The translations under genes and the position numbers were made by a program. A stretch of DNA of 64,000 nucleotides from Roridomyces roridus. Its lineage: Eukaryota > Basidiomycota > Agaricomycetes > Agaricales > Mycenaceae. Location of the stretch: assembly GCA_029378245.1 (NCBI GenBank), contig JARKIF010000026.1, positions 620,001 through 684,000 on the forward strand. Reading direction: 5' to 3'. The notes under the pieces are model-generated. The model did not search any database. It was not told the DNA's origin and saw only the letters and a program-made list of their open reading frames with translations. This document shows positions 1 to 13,120 of the stretch, piece by piece (position 1 is the first letter of the stretch; each line of letters starts with the position of its first letter).

Positions 1-258
1 CCGTCCCACTCCGGTTGCTCCCGCAGCCTTCTTACCAAGTCCGCAGTAAGTGACAAACAATATTACAAAGCACCCCTATCCCGACTCAAGTATTCCCGCT
101 ACCTTTAGGTAAGGGTTTCTTATAGGGAGCAGGTTTTGACAGCTCTGGCAGTAAATCACATTTTCTCAGCACTTTTGACTCAGCGCATATCTTTTTGGCG
201 GGTGCCGAAATACGGCTTGAAGCACAGCACTCGAGTGACCACATTCATGTAGAGTAAT
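1..258. other. No gene seen; flank upstream of Helitron genes
   Basis: No supported coding segment. The stretch probably holds the 5' flank or promoter of the small gene that follows. I could not identify the 5' TC terminus of the Helitron here or elsewhere. Confidence 0.4.
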
Positions 259-261
259 GTG

Positions 262-654
262 ATGGAATTACGTGGCGCTTGCGTGGCCACCTCTTTGTTT
301 CCTACTACTACTAGTACTATGTCTTCGCCTCGCTACGCAACATTCTGCAACCAACCCTTGTCGACGGCCTTCGACGGCCATTCAGATATCACCATGCTGT
401 CCATATCATGGGTTCTGACCTCGGGAATCCCGACTATCGGAGCTACTACCTCGGGATTTCTAACACTGCCCCTCGTCGACGGCACCAACTCTTCTATGCT
501 CATCAATGCTTCTGTGCACTCCGGAGACCTTGAATATGATCTTATCCTCGGGCGAGACTGGTTGACCTTCTGTCGCCAAACTCAGCCACAGACAACTTTT
601 ACTTTGACCACCGGACCCATTCAGCCCGGCAAACTCTCCTCAAGTACCGTTTAG
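262..654 (+). CDS. Small Helitron-associated protein with retropepsin-like LGRDWL motif
   Basis: A 130-residue reading frame from the ATG at 262. Its C-terminal part contains DLILGRDWLTFC, which resembles the C-terminal strand-helix of retropepsin-like aspartic protease folds (LILGRDW). No catalytic D(T/S)G triad is visible, so protease activity is not supported. It lies on the same strand 86 bp upstream of the Rep/helicase start, suggesting either an accessory Helitron gene or a separate 5' module of the same element. It could also be a captured fragment of an LTR element. The start is chosen as the first in-frame ATG. The family is not recognised beyond the motif. Confidence 0.45.
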   Translation: MELRGACVATSLFPTTTSTMSSPRYATFCNQPLSTAFDGHSDITMLSISWVLTSGIPTIGATTSGFLTLPLVDGTNSSMLINASVHSGDLEYDLILGRDWLTFCRQTQPQTTFTLTTGPIQPGKLSSSTV

Positions 655-740
655 CAATCCAACTTTGATTCCCTTGCGCTAATGCTGCCTCAGACTCATC
701 ATCCCTGCTGAAACCATCAAATGTAGAGCAGCCCCCGACC

Positions 741-3700
741 ATGGATTCAGCTTTCGAGAGTAGGTTTTCCGTTTATGTCGTCTCCTAATCTTATCTACCC
801 ACTACTGTAGACCTGGCATCTTCATCGATCCAATCACCGCCTGCTGCCCAGCGCATGGACACAGATGAGGAATCTCAACAAATCGCCGATGGGCTCGATG
901 GTGAGATGCCGCTTATTGTTTCGTGATTCATTCTAATTGCTCCGTTGTTTAGTTATTGAATGCGCTGTTTGCAATGGCCGTCCAGCTTGCACCTGCGCAT
1001 CATCTTCCGACTTTGCTGTCCCTGCTGAAACTGCTGAACCTGCTGAACCTGTTGACTTGTCTGTTGTTGCTACTCGTATTATACGTGATATATTTCTTGG
1101 ATGTCATGTTACTCGTGCCCGTGTCTCCATCTTCCGTGCAAATTTTGACGCAATTCACCATGCCCTTGATTTGCATGCCATCCCTCATGCTGACATGAGC
1201 TTGATACAGTGTCGGCAAGCTTTAATCCATCATATCGCAACAGGTGCATGCGTTGACCATAAAGTAGATGCTTCGGCAACCGGGAGACGCCCAGATCGTT
1301 CCGGCTGTTTAGCTCTGTCTCAGGGTTTCGGGTCTGCATCTGAGATGTCCAAGGCAGTTTTGGAAATTGTGCTACAAGCCTCGGACAAGCAAATCTCCAC
1401 TGATAACTTGTTGCTTGTTGCTGCAGTTTTGAATGTACCATCGTCTGGCCGCCGTAATATAAGATTTAAACTTCGGAGAGGTCTACGTCGAGTTGCATCA
1501 AGTATAGCTGAAAATGATTCCGAACGACACTCGTCGGCTTCAATTGCAGACTTTTTCAACTCATTTGAGAGTCATAGAAAACCGGTTCTGGTGTCAATAG
1601 CTGCATTGCACTGTATTCAACTTCCTGAAAAGGGTGTTAACATGGATGCTCTGCGGACCTTGATTACGCAACATATTGTATCGGGTGATTGTGCTCAATT
1701 TGCTGATCCTCATCCACCGATTTCACTCCCCGATGGCCTCACAATTCCAAACTGTGCTGAAACTCGCGACGAATGGTATCTGAATTGCCTTGATGCTGAT
1801 TTCCAAGTTCATGTATTAACAGGTATATATGGCAGTAAAGCCCCACTGAACACCCTACGACGTATATTGACCAACCTCAATGTGGAACACGAGGGAGTGG
1901 ACAATGTTGGTCAATTACGACGCAGACTCAAAAGCTACATCACTGATTTGAGACGCGGTAAAAAAGTGCAAAGATCTCAGGAGCAGGAACGAGTTGCCCG
2001 TGAAGCTCGAGCAAACGCACTGGAGCAGATCAGGCAGGAATGGCCACAGATTCTTCCACAGTCTGTCAAAAATCAGAAAATCAGTGATTTCCGAGAGAAG
2101 ACTGGATCTGAAGCCCTATCGGTATTCACTTGCGCCGTCTGCGCTGAATCCACACAGCTGCGTTCTCACTGTACGCTGACCATTGGTGAACCTGGTTTTG
2201 ACCCAACACTTCTCAAACGACCTAATTTGAGCACTGATGAATCCAATCTGTTGGATTCGTACAAATGGCTGAATCCAAAGTGCACTCCTCCTTCTATGCC
2301 GTATGATGAGGGCCTTCTTCGAGACCTTCTTTTGGAACCTGATGGTGTCTCTTTCCCGGTTGATGGTAGTCCCCCGGTTCTTTCTCTATGCCCTTCTTGT
2401 TGTTCATCTCTGAAGAAGAAGAAATTACCAGCATTAGCCTTGGCAAATAGAACCTTTCTAGGCCAAGTCCCACCTGAACTCGCTGATCTGACTATGATCG
2501 AAGAATCTATGATTGCTCGATGTCGATCGAAAAACTGGATAATCAAATTGAAAGAAGAAAATCAGAATCGTGAGCTTGCCAGCGCACAACGCGGTATGAA
2601 AGGTCATGTACTCATCTATCCACAAAAACCATCGAAAATTGCTGAGGTCCTCCCACCTTCAATTGAGGAAATTACTGCACCAATTTGTGTCCTTTTCGTT
2701 GGTTCCTCTCCCCCAACTCCAAAATGGCTACATGAGCATGCAAAACCTCTTGCTGTTAACGCGACCAGAGTCCGCAAGGCTTTGCGATGGCTAAAGGAAC
2801 ATAATCCGCTTTATCAAGACATTCAAATCAACGAAGAGTGTCTACAGCAGCTGGAGGTGGATCCAGTATTACCTATACCGATTGAACACATCCAACCCAG
2901 TGTTGCGAACGAAGCAGTGACATCGCGATATGACTTGAGCCCCATGCCCGACTCTTCCACCCAGCCAGATGGTTCCATCCCATTTGAAAATATTGTCATC
3001 ACCGATGTTGACTGCCATGCTTCTGCAAATGAATTACGGGCTGCTGCTGTTCGTCATGTGGAAAAGAAGGGTGGTGGATACCTGCAAATTCCGCATGACC
3101 ATAGCTTGGAGAATGAATTCAGGAAAGATGGTCGTTTATTTCCTCTGATGTATCCTCAACTTTTTCCTTATGGAATTGGTGGCCCCAATGACTCCCGAAG
3201 GACCCAACCCATTTCAATGAAGCGGCATATTAAACATCTGCTCAATCTTGCTGATCCAAGATTCCAAGAACATCCCTCATTCTTATTTACTGCCTTTAAC
3301 ATCTTGCAACGCCATGAAATGTTGTTGAACACTGGTTTAAAGATTAAACGAGCGAATTTTGAGTTTGTTGCTTCTCAGTTTGCCACCGTCTCCCCACAAG
3401 TGGTTCAGAATATTGCTCAGCGAGTTGCCGGTGGTGAAACGGTGAAACCCCAGAATCCGGAAGAACAGAAGGTATTAAATCTGTTGAAGCAGGTAACTGG
3501 AGTTACTGCATCTGTTCCGGGTTCATCTGCCGCTCGAGTTGCCATGCGGAACGAAATTCGTGGCCTTATGATTCAGAAAGGTCTTCCAAGTTTCTACATT
3601 ACAATTAATCCCGCCGATGTATTTAATCCAATTGTCAAGTTCTTGGCTGGAGCAGAAATTGATATTGACAGCCTGCTGCCTGAACATGTTCCAAATTATT

Positions 3701-6700
3701 GGGAACAGGCTGTGCTTGTTGCCAAGAACCCTATTATTGCTGCCCAATTTTTCGATTTGTACATGAAGGCTTTCATCTCCGCACTCCTGGGCTGGGACCC
3801 CAACAGTACAGAGTTGGAAGGTGGTATCCTTGGTGTTGTTAAAGCCTATTATGGCTGCGTTGAAGCTCAAGGCCGAGGAACACTCCATTGCCATATGCTG
3901 GTTTGGCTGGAAGGAGCACTGAATCCCGATGAAATCAAGAAACGAGTTTTAGAAGACCCTGAATTTGGGAAACGGCTACTCGCATTCCTTGATGATACAA
4001 TCTCTAATGTTGTCCCACCGGATCCAGATCCTGAGTTGACTGTTCCATCGGATACCCATCATCCTTGCTCTGTTCGAGGAAGAATGCCCATCAATGATGA
4101 CAGTTTCTCCAAAGAGCGCCAGAAGGATTTGCGCAATGTTGTGTTGCAATGCCAAACTCACACCCATTCCAAGACCTGTTTTAAATACTGGAAAGGACCT
4201 CCCGAGCCCAAGACCTGCCGTTTTGATTTGCATGAAGATAATGTTCGACCTGAAAGTGTCATTGATCCAGAGACAGGGGAAATCAACCTGAGAGTTTTGG
4301 ACGGCCTGGTGAACAATTTCAATCAGTCCATTATCGAAGCCATTAGAAACAACATGGACATCAAATTTATTGGATCTGGTGTTTCTGCAAAGGGCATTTT
4401 GTACTACATTACTGATTATATTACGAAGTCACAGCTAAAGACCCATGTCGCTTTTGCCATGTTAGAGCTTGCAGTTAAAAAATTGGGTGAATTCAACCCA
4501 CTTGAAGATGATCTTACGACTCGAGCGAAAAAGCTACTTCAAAAATGTGCATATGCTATGATTTCTCAACAAGAGCTTTCTGGGCAACAGGTTGCATCAT
4601 ACCTCTTGGATTTCGAGGACCATTTCACCAGTCATTCATATAGAAACTTTTATTGGACTGCATTTGAAAGATTTGTCGATAACGAAGATCCCAGTCCCGA
4701 GTGTTATACCTCTACAAAATCCGCAGACACATCTGGCAATCCAACAGACACACAACCAGTGGCCATGGAACCGAGTTCTGAGGAGCGCAATGATTCTGAC
4801 TCCAAATCAGATTTGGATGAGGAAGAGAATGATCCATTATTCCTGAATGATGTGATTGATGAGGATGGAGGAGAAACGAATGAGTTTGGGGATGCTGAAG
4901 ATGAGATTCGAGTTTCTTTTGACGGCAACGGAAAACTTGTACCAATGGGCAATCAACTCGCAGATTACCAGTTGCGTGGAAATGAGCTGAAGAACATCTG
5001 TGCATGGGATTTCGTATCACGTGTGGATAGGATAAGAAAATCCACAGACCGCAGAAGACTGGCAAATAGAGATTCAGATGATGAAGAAGACCATGACGAC
5101 GACGAGAATGAGCCAGAGGAACAAGATCTAGATTTGCTTGATGATCAAATTGTAGAAGACAATGCAGACGAGGACGTGAGTTTTGAGTCCATCTTTGAAT
5201 CTGAAGCACACAAGCGTCCCAGGGTATCGCTGCTGAAAGGCCACAGTCAAGAAAAAACTCATCTCCTGCGCGTCCGTTCTCCCAATGATCTATTGGTTCC
5301 AGTTCCAATTGGACCGGGCATCCCTCGACGTGACAAACCAGAGATTTACCCAAGGTATTGCCGCCTAATGTTGATATTTTTCAAACCGTGGCGACATGCA
5401 AAAGACCTGAGAGATGCGGGTCAAACATGGGAGAAAGCATTTGAATTGTTTATCCAGACCTGTACCAGAGAGGTTAAGCAAAAGATGAACAATATGCAGA
5501 TCTTGCATGAGTGTCGTGATAGTCGAGATGACCATTTTGCTCAACAACGCTATCTTTCAAAGAAAGCTGTCAAGGATCACCGAAAAGGCAAAAAGTCTAG
5601 TGAGGATGATGACTTTGCCGGCGAAGATGTTACAGAGGACATGATTCTGGAGCATCTAGAAGATATAAGTCATCGTTTTTCTATGAAGAAAGCAGAATCG
5701 TACCAAGCTATCCAGGAATGCTTGGACTATGCTGACGCTGCAGGCATGTACGACGTCCCAATGGAGAGATCAGTTTCCCCGGATCCCGAAGTCATGGATG
5801 AGTCTGTCAATTTGAACCATACCGTTCTTGTAGCAAACAGTCTTTTGGAGGATCAATGGGAAAAAGAGTACAGTGAGCGAAATGAGAAGTCTAGAAAGAG
5901 ATCCACGGATATACCGCAGCCGCCTTCAAATAACTTTGCAGAAGCAAATGCAGAAGTCAGTTTGATCAGTGACGGTTCAAGCTTTCGGCAGTTCAATAAT
6001 CTACCAGATCAATCCGCTACTATTCAACAGGATGTTCTGGCGTCCGAATCTGCTCAAGATGTCAATATTGAAGCGCACATAGAGAAATGGACATTGAACA
6101 AGGAACAGGCCCAAGCTTTTCGAATCATAGCAGCGCATAGTCTTCAAAGTCGACCGGAACAGCTGAGGATGTTGCTTTCTGGCCCTGGAGGTACTGGTAA
6201 ATCCCGTGTTATTGACGCCTTGAAAGATTTCTTTGCGCTTCGAGGCCAGAGCCACAGACTACGGTTGGCAGCCTATACAGGAGTTGCAGCAAGAAATATC
6301 CATGGAATGACTTTACATGCCTCTCTGTGTATCAATTCTCGTGAGAGTGCATCTTCCCAGACTCTGACTCGAAGGAACCTAACCTCTATGTGGGAAGGTG
6401 TTGATTATTTTTTCATTGATGAAGTGTCCATGGTCGGATGTCCATTACTTGTACAGATTCACGAAGCATTGGTAGAAGCCAAAGGAAACACCGATTTATT
6501 TGGTGGTGTGAATATGATTTTTGCCGGAGATTTTGCTCAACTCTCCCCAGTTGGTATGAAGAGTTTGTATTCCCAGATAGAGACGAACAAAGAAAGTGCA
6601 TCGGCGAAGATAGGGCAGAATAACATAGTTGGTAAACTATTGTGGCTATCAATCAAGACTGTTGTGACATTTAAACGGGTTGAACGAGTGCGGCGAAGAA

Positions 6701-7962
6701 GAGACCCACTCACTGGTGAACCTAATGCAGTTGACCCCGAAGCTACTCAATTTCTCGAGCTCCTGAGCCGACTTCGAGAAGGCCGATTTACTGATGAAGA
6801 TTTTGAGCTCTTGAACACCCGACTAGTGACGAACACTCTCCCAGATTGGAACCAGCCCGAGTTGCAGCATGTACCCATCATCGTTGCTACAAACGAGGTC
6901 AAAGATGCATTGAATGGGAAAGCAGCCCAAGCTTATGCAGAAAGAACGGGAAATGATCTTTACTGGTACCATGCTGAAGATCTTCGCAGTGGAGGGATGC
7001 CCGTTGCAAGTGTTAGCCTACGAGAGCACTTGACGTATAGATTGCATTCTGGGGAAACCAGTTACCGTCTTGGTCGACTTCCGCTAGCAATAGGTATGCC
7101 AGTAATGGTAACCCACAATTTTGACGTGCCAAACGGCGTTGTGAACGGCTCCACCGGGATTGTAAAGCAGATTCATTATACTGTAGATGAAAATGGAACG
7201 CGACACCTCCAATCCTGTATTGTGTACATACCTGATATGACTGGGCCGCCCTTACCAAATCTGCCGCCGAAACATGCTGCGATTCTGGCTGAAACGGTGA
7301 AGATGACCTTCAAGCACCCAGATTCAAAGCGGAAATGCTTGATTACTCGTAGGCAAGTTCCTCTGGTTCCCGCATTCGCGATGACGGCGCACAAAGCTCA
7401 AGGCAAGACCATGAATGCGATAGTGGTAGATTTGGAGAGCACGAAAGGAACCGAAGCGCCTTACGTGATGATTTCCCGCGCCACCTCTCTTTCCGGTGTT
7501 CATATCCTCCGCCCTTTCAATCGACGCACCATCAGCCGCCATCCAAGCCAAGATGTCCGTAACGAGTTCAAGAGGCTGGAAATTCTGACCCACCAGACCA
7601 TTATGAAGCATGGCTCTTTGGACGATGCAGCCGAATCCCAAGCATACCTCACAGAGATCTTCTCCGACTCAGCTATTTCTGTACCAGCTTTAGATGATCC
7701 CATGCCCCTGGAGAACGGAATTGACGCCACACGGAAACATCTGAAAAGCTTACAGACTAGCACAGCCCATTTAATTGATGGCCATCTTCGCGACCCTGCA
7801 TACTCCGAGTCCGCCATCCACTCTGGCCAACGCCTGGGTCAACCACAATCCCAGACGACGGGCTCATCCTCATTTGAGACACCCAGGACCTCCGGGCAAA
7901 AACGCCCTTGGAAGGGACAAGATAGACCGTTGACTGCTAAGCGCCGTCGAAAAAATAGCTGA
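741..7962 (+). CDS. Helitron Rep/helicase (HUH endonuclease fused to PIF1-like helicase)
   Basis: Gene model 741-759, 811-900, 953-7962, with two introns of 51 and 52 nt and clean GT-AG borders, giving 2372 residues. The N-terminal third has Cys-rich segments (CAVC at about 2130). The Helitron-like N domain follows, with the HUH motif HCH at 3886-3894 (GRGTLHCHMLVWL) and the two-tyrosine site YYITDYITK at 4402-4428. An acidic linker lies at about 4700-5200. A SF1 PIF1-like helicase follows: Walker A GPGGTGKS at 6181-6204, Walker B FFIDEVSM near 6410, AGDFAQLSP near 6526 and C-terminal AFAMTAHKAQGKT near 7372, then a basic tail. This is the rolling-circle transposase of a Helitron: it nicks and joins single strands and unwinds DNA in the nucleus. 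All catalytic motifs are present and there is no internal stop, so it may be active or young. Element termini were not found. Confidence 0.93.
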
Positions 7963-8099
7963 TGGTGAGTGGCGCCCTGAGCATGATTAGCTTTTTAAAT
8001 GCCCACTGAGCGCTGCTTCCATGCGACACAGGTTTTTCGCAACTGCTTATATGCATGCGAGCCCGGAATTACCGCAATCTCTCCCATTTCCCCTCCACC

Positions 8100-9523
8100 A
8101 TGACCACCATGCACCCCATCGGCGTTCGGCGCACCGTCCTTAGCAAAGACGACAACAAGTCACTGTATGACAATGTATATTCCACCATTCAGGCTACCAA
8201 AGCCACCCACCTCTCGTCCCACGAATTCGGCGAGACCTTCGTTCGCAAATACGACGCACCTATCGAAAAGTTTGGCAAGTTCTACGAGAAAACAGAGGCC
8301 GGTGACGCCGATGAAAGGATGCTCTTCAACATTGTCGCTGAGATCGGCTCTGAAGCGGATGGAACTTGGCTTGCCGGTTACACGAAGAACATTCCAAGCA
8401 GCAAATTGGTAAGTTGATACATACCCCTCTGAGTCAATGTATCTCACATCGTCATACAGCCTATTGGTGATAACTCGAATGCCACCAGAATGACCGTAGC
8501 CGCACGAGTTCCCACCAACGCGCCCAAGAAATTGCGTACCTACTTCAAGGGCTGTGTCGGGACACTGGATGACATCCAAAGTAAAGATCGTCAAGCAGAA
8601 ATGCGCGCTGGAACCGTAAGCTCCTCCGTCCTATTGCATGGCTATCACTGAGGACTTTCAAGATATATAATAATGTCACCGACTGGGTTTCCCGCGCACC
8701 TTCCGGTGATAATGTCATCCTTCTTCGCTTTGCCCCCACCTACGAGGTACGCCGCAGAGCATGCACATCTGATTTGGTTGATTCATTCCAGTTGACATTT
8801 CCGCTACAGGCTCGCAATAAATCCAGACCTTCCGCAGGGCAGCAGCGTCCTTTGCAAACGAAAAAAACGAACCCGTCCTCAGGCTGCCAAGGCCAAGTCG
8901 GAGGCAGAGACCGATGCCACCATGGAGGATGTATCCGACTCCGATGCCACCGACACCGAGGCTGCATCTGCTGATGGTCCTATGGCGAAACCAATTGAAG
9001 GTAAGCTTCACTATTATGCCCACTTGCTGGACCTATCTAACACATCTCACTGAAGAACGTCAAGTCGGTGACGAATATCACCCGGACATCCTCCCTGAGC
9101 ATCGTGGCTCCTACTTTGCCCACAACAACGCCGTGGTGGTTCAGCGGGAGCTCCTTGACGAGAACGAGAAACTCATCGCCCCCAACGAGATTGCGCAGAC
9201 GCTTACCGAGGGAACCCTCTTCATCGCCACCGTCTCCCTCGAATTCTACAATTTCAAAGAGGACCATTATCCCAGCAAAGTTTGTGTTCGATTTCTCTTG
9301 CCTGCAACAGTACCTTGACTATTACCTCCAGACGTATCATGTCCACATTGATACCCTCAAGGTCCTTGACGTCGGCGACGGTATCCCCTGGGAATACCCC
9401 ATCCCTGAAGGGTCTCCCGTGGCGGGAAGCTCCAAAGCCGTCAAGCGCGAAGGCGAAAAGGTGGCTGCGAGCGCTGCCATGAGTGCATTCCAATCCCCAT
9501 CCAAACGGGCTCGCAAATCCTAA
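8100..9523 (+). CDS. Helitron-adjacent hypothetical protein, multi-exon, probably damaged
   Basis: Same strand, 137 bp after the Rep/helicase. Exons 8100-8408, 8460-8615 and 8663-8746 join in frame with GT-AG introns (an in-frame ATG also lies at 8055). Coding continues at about 8811-9001 with a basic KRKKRTRP stretch then a Glu/Asp-rich run, and from about 9056 to 9523, ending in a basic tail. Two defects appear. No GT-AG acceptor joins exon 3 to the frame used after about 8811, and the last segment needs a 31-nt intron near 9280, shorter than others here. The gene is either misread or frameshifted. The basic and acidic runs suggest a nuclear protein. The family is not recognised; position suggests Helitron cargo or an accessory gene. 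Confidence 0.5.
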
Positions 9524-9524
9524 T

Positions 9525-9607
9525 CTCTTACATATCTGAAATTGCCTCTTACATATCTGAATTGTCGCTTGCCTATCTGAAATTGTCTCTTACCTAGCTG
9601 ATTTGTA
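9525..9607 (+). repeat. Four imperfect tandem copies of a ~21-bp unit
   Basis: Directly after the stop codon of the preceding gene. Units begin at about 9525, 9546, 9567 and 9587 and follow CTCTTACATATCTGAAATTG with a few substitutions. It could be a 3' UTR minisatellite or part of a Helitron 3' region. Confidence 0.8.
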
Positions 9608-12558
9608 CTACCTTTTTCTTGAATACAACAATCGTGCAGAAATCAAGGGACGAACAAATGCCTCTCTCTTCCATGTCGACTGTGACCCAGTCGTCCATGC
9701 CAGGACCTGGTTGCTCACCGAGGATCTGCGCAGCACCATATCTACAAGGAAATTGAGTCATGGACACGTAACGATTTAGTCGAAGATTTGCGCCAAGGCT
9801 ACTGTGCTCGCCATCTACGACGAGTCTCTGAATGCAACTCTGGCAAACTCTACAATGTATACACAAGATATCGGCCGCCCCCCCTCCATATTTAGCTTCA
9901 GCACAAGTAACAGATTGCGGGGCCGCACTCAGGCTCAACAATGACCGTCGTGTCTTGTGTAACTGCACATTCAATACCACAATGCAGCCAATCAATCGTA
10001 ACACCCCGTGTGAGTCACTCACACGCAGCGGCAACCATGACCACGCTCTTTCGCCAAAACGTTTTCGAACCGCAACTGAGTGCGCAGTTCGACGTTGATC
10101 TGGCATTGGGAACGCGTACCGACGCGAGCATCATCGCACGGGGCGTGATGGAGCCCGAACGCGGCTTCCCAGGGCGCAGAGAAGCAGCAGAAGCTGAAGC
10201 TGCAGTCCGGGCAAGGAATCAAGCCCTCCGACGTCGTGCCACTGGTTGCGGCTTCTATACGCATCAAGTGGTCGGTGCGCGTGCTTCGCGATACTCAGCA
10301 CAATGTCCGGTCAAAGCGAGCGTAAATTTCGTACCAAACCATGCATCGCGGTTCGTCCTTGATCAGAGTTTCCTCGACCTCGGTAAGGGATCTTGACTCT
10401 GTAAGTAACACAGGCGTTGACTCGGACGAAGACAAGTAAGTACCTGTTCAGTGAAACCTCGCACATATTCCTGTACAATTTCATCTGCCTCTCGGTCAGA
10501 TCGAAAAGGAGATTCACGTCGGTTGTTGGCTGGTGGGGAATGTGCACAAAGAGAGCAGAGACGGTGACGCTGGCTTCGACTTTGGCGATGGTCTTGCAGG
10601 GCGACTTGTGCACGCTCCAATCGAGCTGATTTATGGCTTGAAACACGATGGGAGTACGAGCGCAGCATCTACAGTGAGTGACGCGCAGGGCCTGCAAACT
10701 CAAGGGACGCGTATCAAGGCACCCCCGAGTGACTGGCATCCACAACGTGAGCCTGCTTCTCCTGATAAGGAACAGTGAGCTTTAATAGTTGAATATCCAT
10801 TCAATCACACACCAGGCAGAGTTTATCCCGTGAGGCACCAGAGGCCAATTACCAATCGCGTCAATGCACCAATAAGTGAAATTTTTGAACGCAAACGGCG
10901 AAGGGAGAAGAGTGCGTAGTGTTGAACATGAAGAAGGTGTGTGCCGGGATTGAAGGCGTGTTCTGGGCTTGAAGGAGAATACGGTACATGTCGCGAGTGT
11001 GAAGGCGCGTGTCACCAGGGAGAAGGGAGAGATAATCCCATATTGATACACGGGAAGTGGATGGGGCAAGGAGAGCATGCACTGAATACTATGCCGATAG
11101 CCAGTGAAGTGTCCGACGTGACGACGTCTAACTGTTCCAAGATCACTCTGCTGAGCCACCCAGGTGCCAACAAGTGTATGGGGCTGAGGAGAGGATAGGA
11201 TGAGAGTGTTTATCCCCCAAGCCACCCGGAGGCCAACATTTGTAAGGGTCCGGGGACATGGGGGAGGACAAGATGTCTAGTCAAAGCACCAATAAATAGA
11301 CGTGTCGGTTCATACACAATGTACGTGTTGTATTTGCTTGTTTGGCCACGTGATATTACGCGTTTCCTCACATGCTTCCTGGAGGTCGGGGTCAACAGCT
11401 GGAGCCCGCCTGTTATCCAATAATGGAACTTGCTAGGAAAATGCAGCTGTAGTTTCTCAAAAAGAAGATACGCTCAAAGATATTCAGAGACAAATCAGTC
11501 ATGTCTTGAAAAACCACTAGGTAGCGGGCCTTGCCGCTTGTCGGCCCTTTCAGCTTATGATTGCACTTTGAACACAGCCGTCAGTCCCTGAACCAGTGAT
11601 CACGCAGCTTCGGGAACTTGGTATCCGAGGGGATGGAAATCCAGTTCAAAGTCGTTGGTACGAACGACTGAGTGCACGACTACTTTCTTGATCTGGTGAG
11701 TTTTATCTCTGCTCATCGTTTCGCTTCCCTGATATCATGGCCGCAGAGCAGATGTCGTTTTTGCCGAATGTTCTTGATTCTTGAATACATGAATTCCGAG
11801 TGGCTTTCCGAGATCTCAGATCCACGCCCAGTTTCCCGAAAGTATCATCAGCTGCATTCGGGAGTCATTCAAGGGGTTGAACTTTGCTGCCGTGGTGCGT
11901 GTGGCGAAAGGCTCGGAATCCCTCAGCTCCCTGGTAGACAGTGTTTCCGCGTATACTCGCGCACCTAGCTCCCAGCTCTCACGATGCACACGCCCGTCGA
12001 GATCTGGCATGAACGTCCTGCCCGGCGCAGCCCGGGGTAGACTCGTCGCCTCATGCCGTATGCGGGGGTTTACACCATAATCCCTGCCCCCGCCCGAAAC
12101 AAGCCGGTCTGGCCAGACAAGCCAAATTGTCCTGCCAAAAGGGAAAGGAATTCTCCTAGATGTCCTATTGGCAGCAAAGAAAACCAAAGCTCAGCAGCTG
12201 GCGTAGCACCCAACCCCGAATTGAACTGGAATACGGCCGTTGTAGGTACCTGGACAGGATCCCTTTATAGGTGATACAATCTGGACGGTTGCAAGACGCT
12301 TACTTGTTTAGAGTTGGTTATTTTACTCAATAGTTGTCCGTGTCAGATCACCGCCGGGGCCCTGCCAGTGCCCGTGTCACTCCGCACTCGAGTGACTGTC
12401 GGCTCACGAAATTCATACAGACGCGGACGAGCGGGAACTTCATCAACTTCCAAGACGCCAAATGGGAACGCGCGTGGGGTGTGAGTGAGTCCTATGATCT
12501 ATCTCGGGGAGGGCTTAACTCTGGCCCCATCGGGAACTTGGAAACCATCTGAAAGCTC
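9608..12558. other. About 3 kb with no convincing gene
   Basis: Short open frames occur, for example 10037-10396 on the plus strand (about 119 residues, Ala/Arg-rich middle), but none shows a recognisable domain or convincing exon structure. Text at about 10800-10880 and 11200-11300 shares the phrase AAAGCACCAATAA or close variants, hinting at a diverged dispersed repeat. The stretch looks like decayed mobile or intergenic DNA. Confidence 0.4.
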
Positions 12559-12564
12559 CGCCCC
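12559..12564 (+). repeat. Left target-site duplication CGCCCC
   Basis: Matches 16171-16176 exactly and abuts the outer ends of the inverted repeats of the 12565-16170 element. Confidence 0.75.
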
Positions 12565-13120
12565 TATTGCAACAGGGAACGGTCAATCAAATTTACGCGA
12601 TTAGCGAACGCTGCCGAGAGTTACCCGACGGCCGTCTTGACGGGCAGGACCCCGGAGAGGTGAATGGTGTTATGTAACCGATTATTATCTTGAGATAAGA
12701 TTGGCTTAGATGGCGGGGAGCGCGCGCTGGCCTCATACTGTCCAGTGCTAATCCTCAAAGTAGGTAATCAAACGGCTAGAAGTAAATTCTGAACACCCAA
12801 AATCCAACTGGCTCAACAAATACGAGTCTCGGCCGTGTTCAAGCAGCACCCCATCGTGGTCCAAGAACCCCGGGCCGCGGCTCATTGGCATTGCTTCATT
12901 TTTCATTCCAGCCGTGGTAAGATGAACTGAACTGAACTGAACTACTGCTCAACTGAGTTCATTTTCTCAGCTCGGGTTCGGCACAATCATAGCTACTAGT
13001 GGAGCATGCATATGTTGCCAGATTCAAACTTGAAGGTGACAAAGAGGGTGCCTCGGAGCGTCGGCAATGTATTCCACCATCCCATCTGCCTGCCAAAGTG
13101 AGTTTCAACTAACTCTGAAC

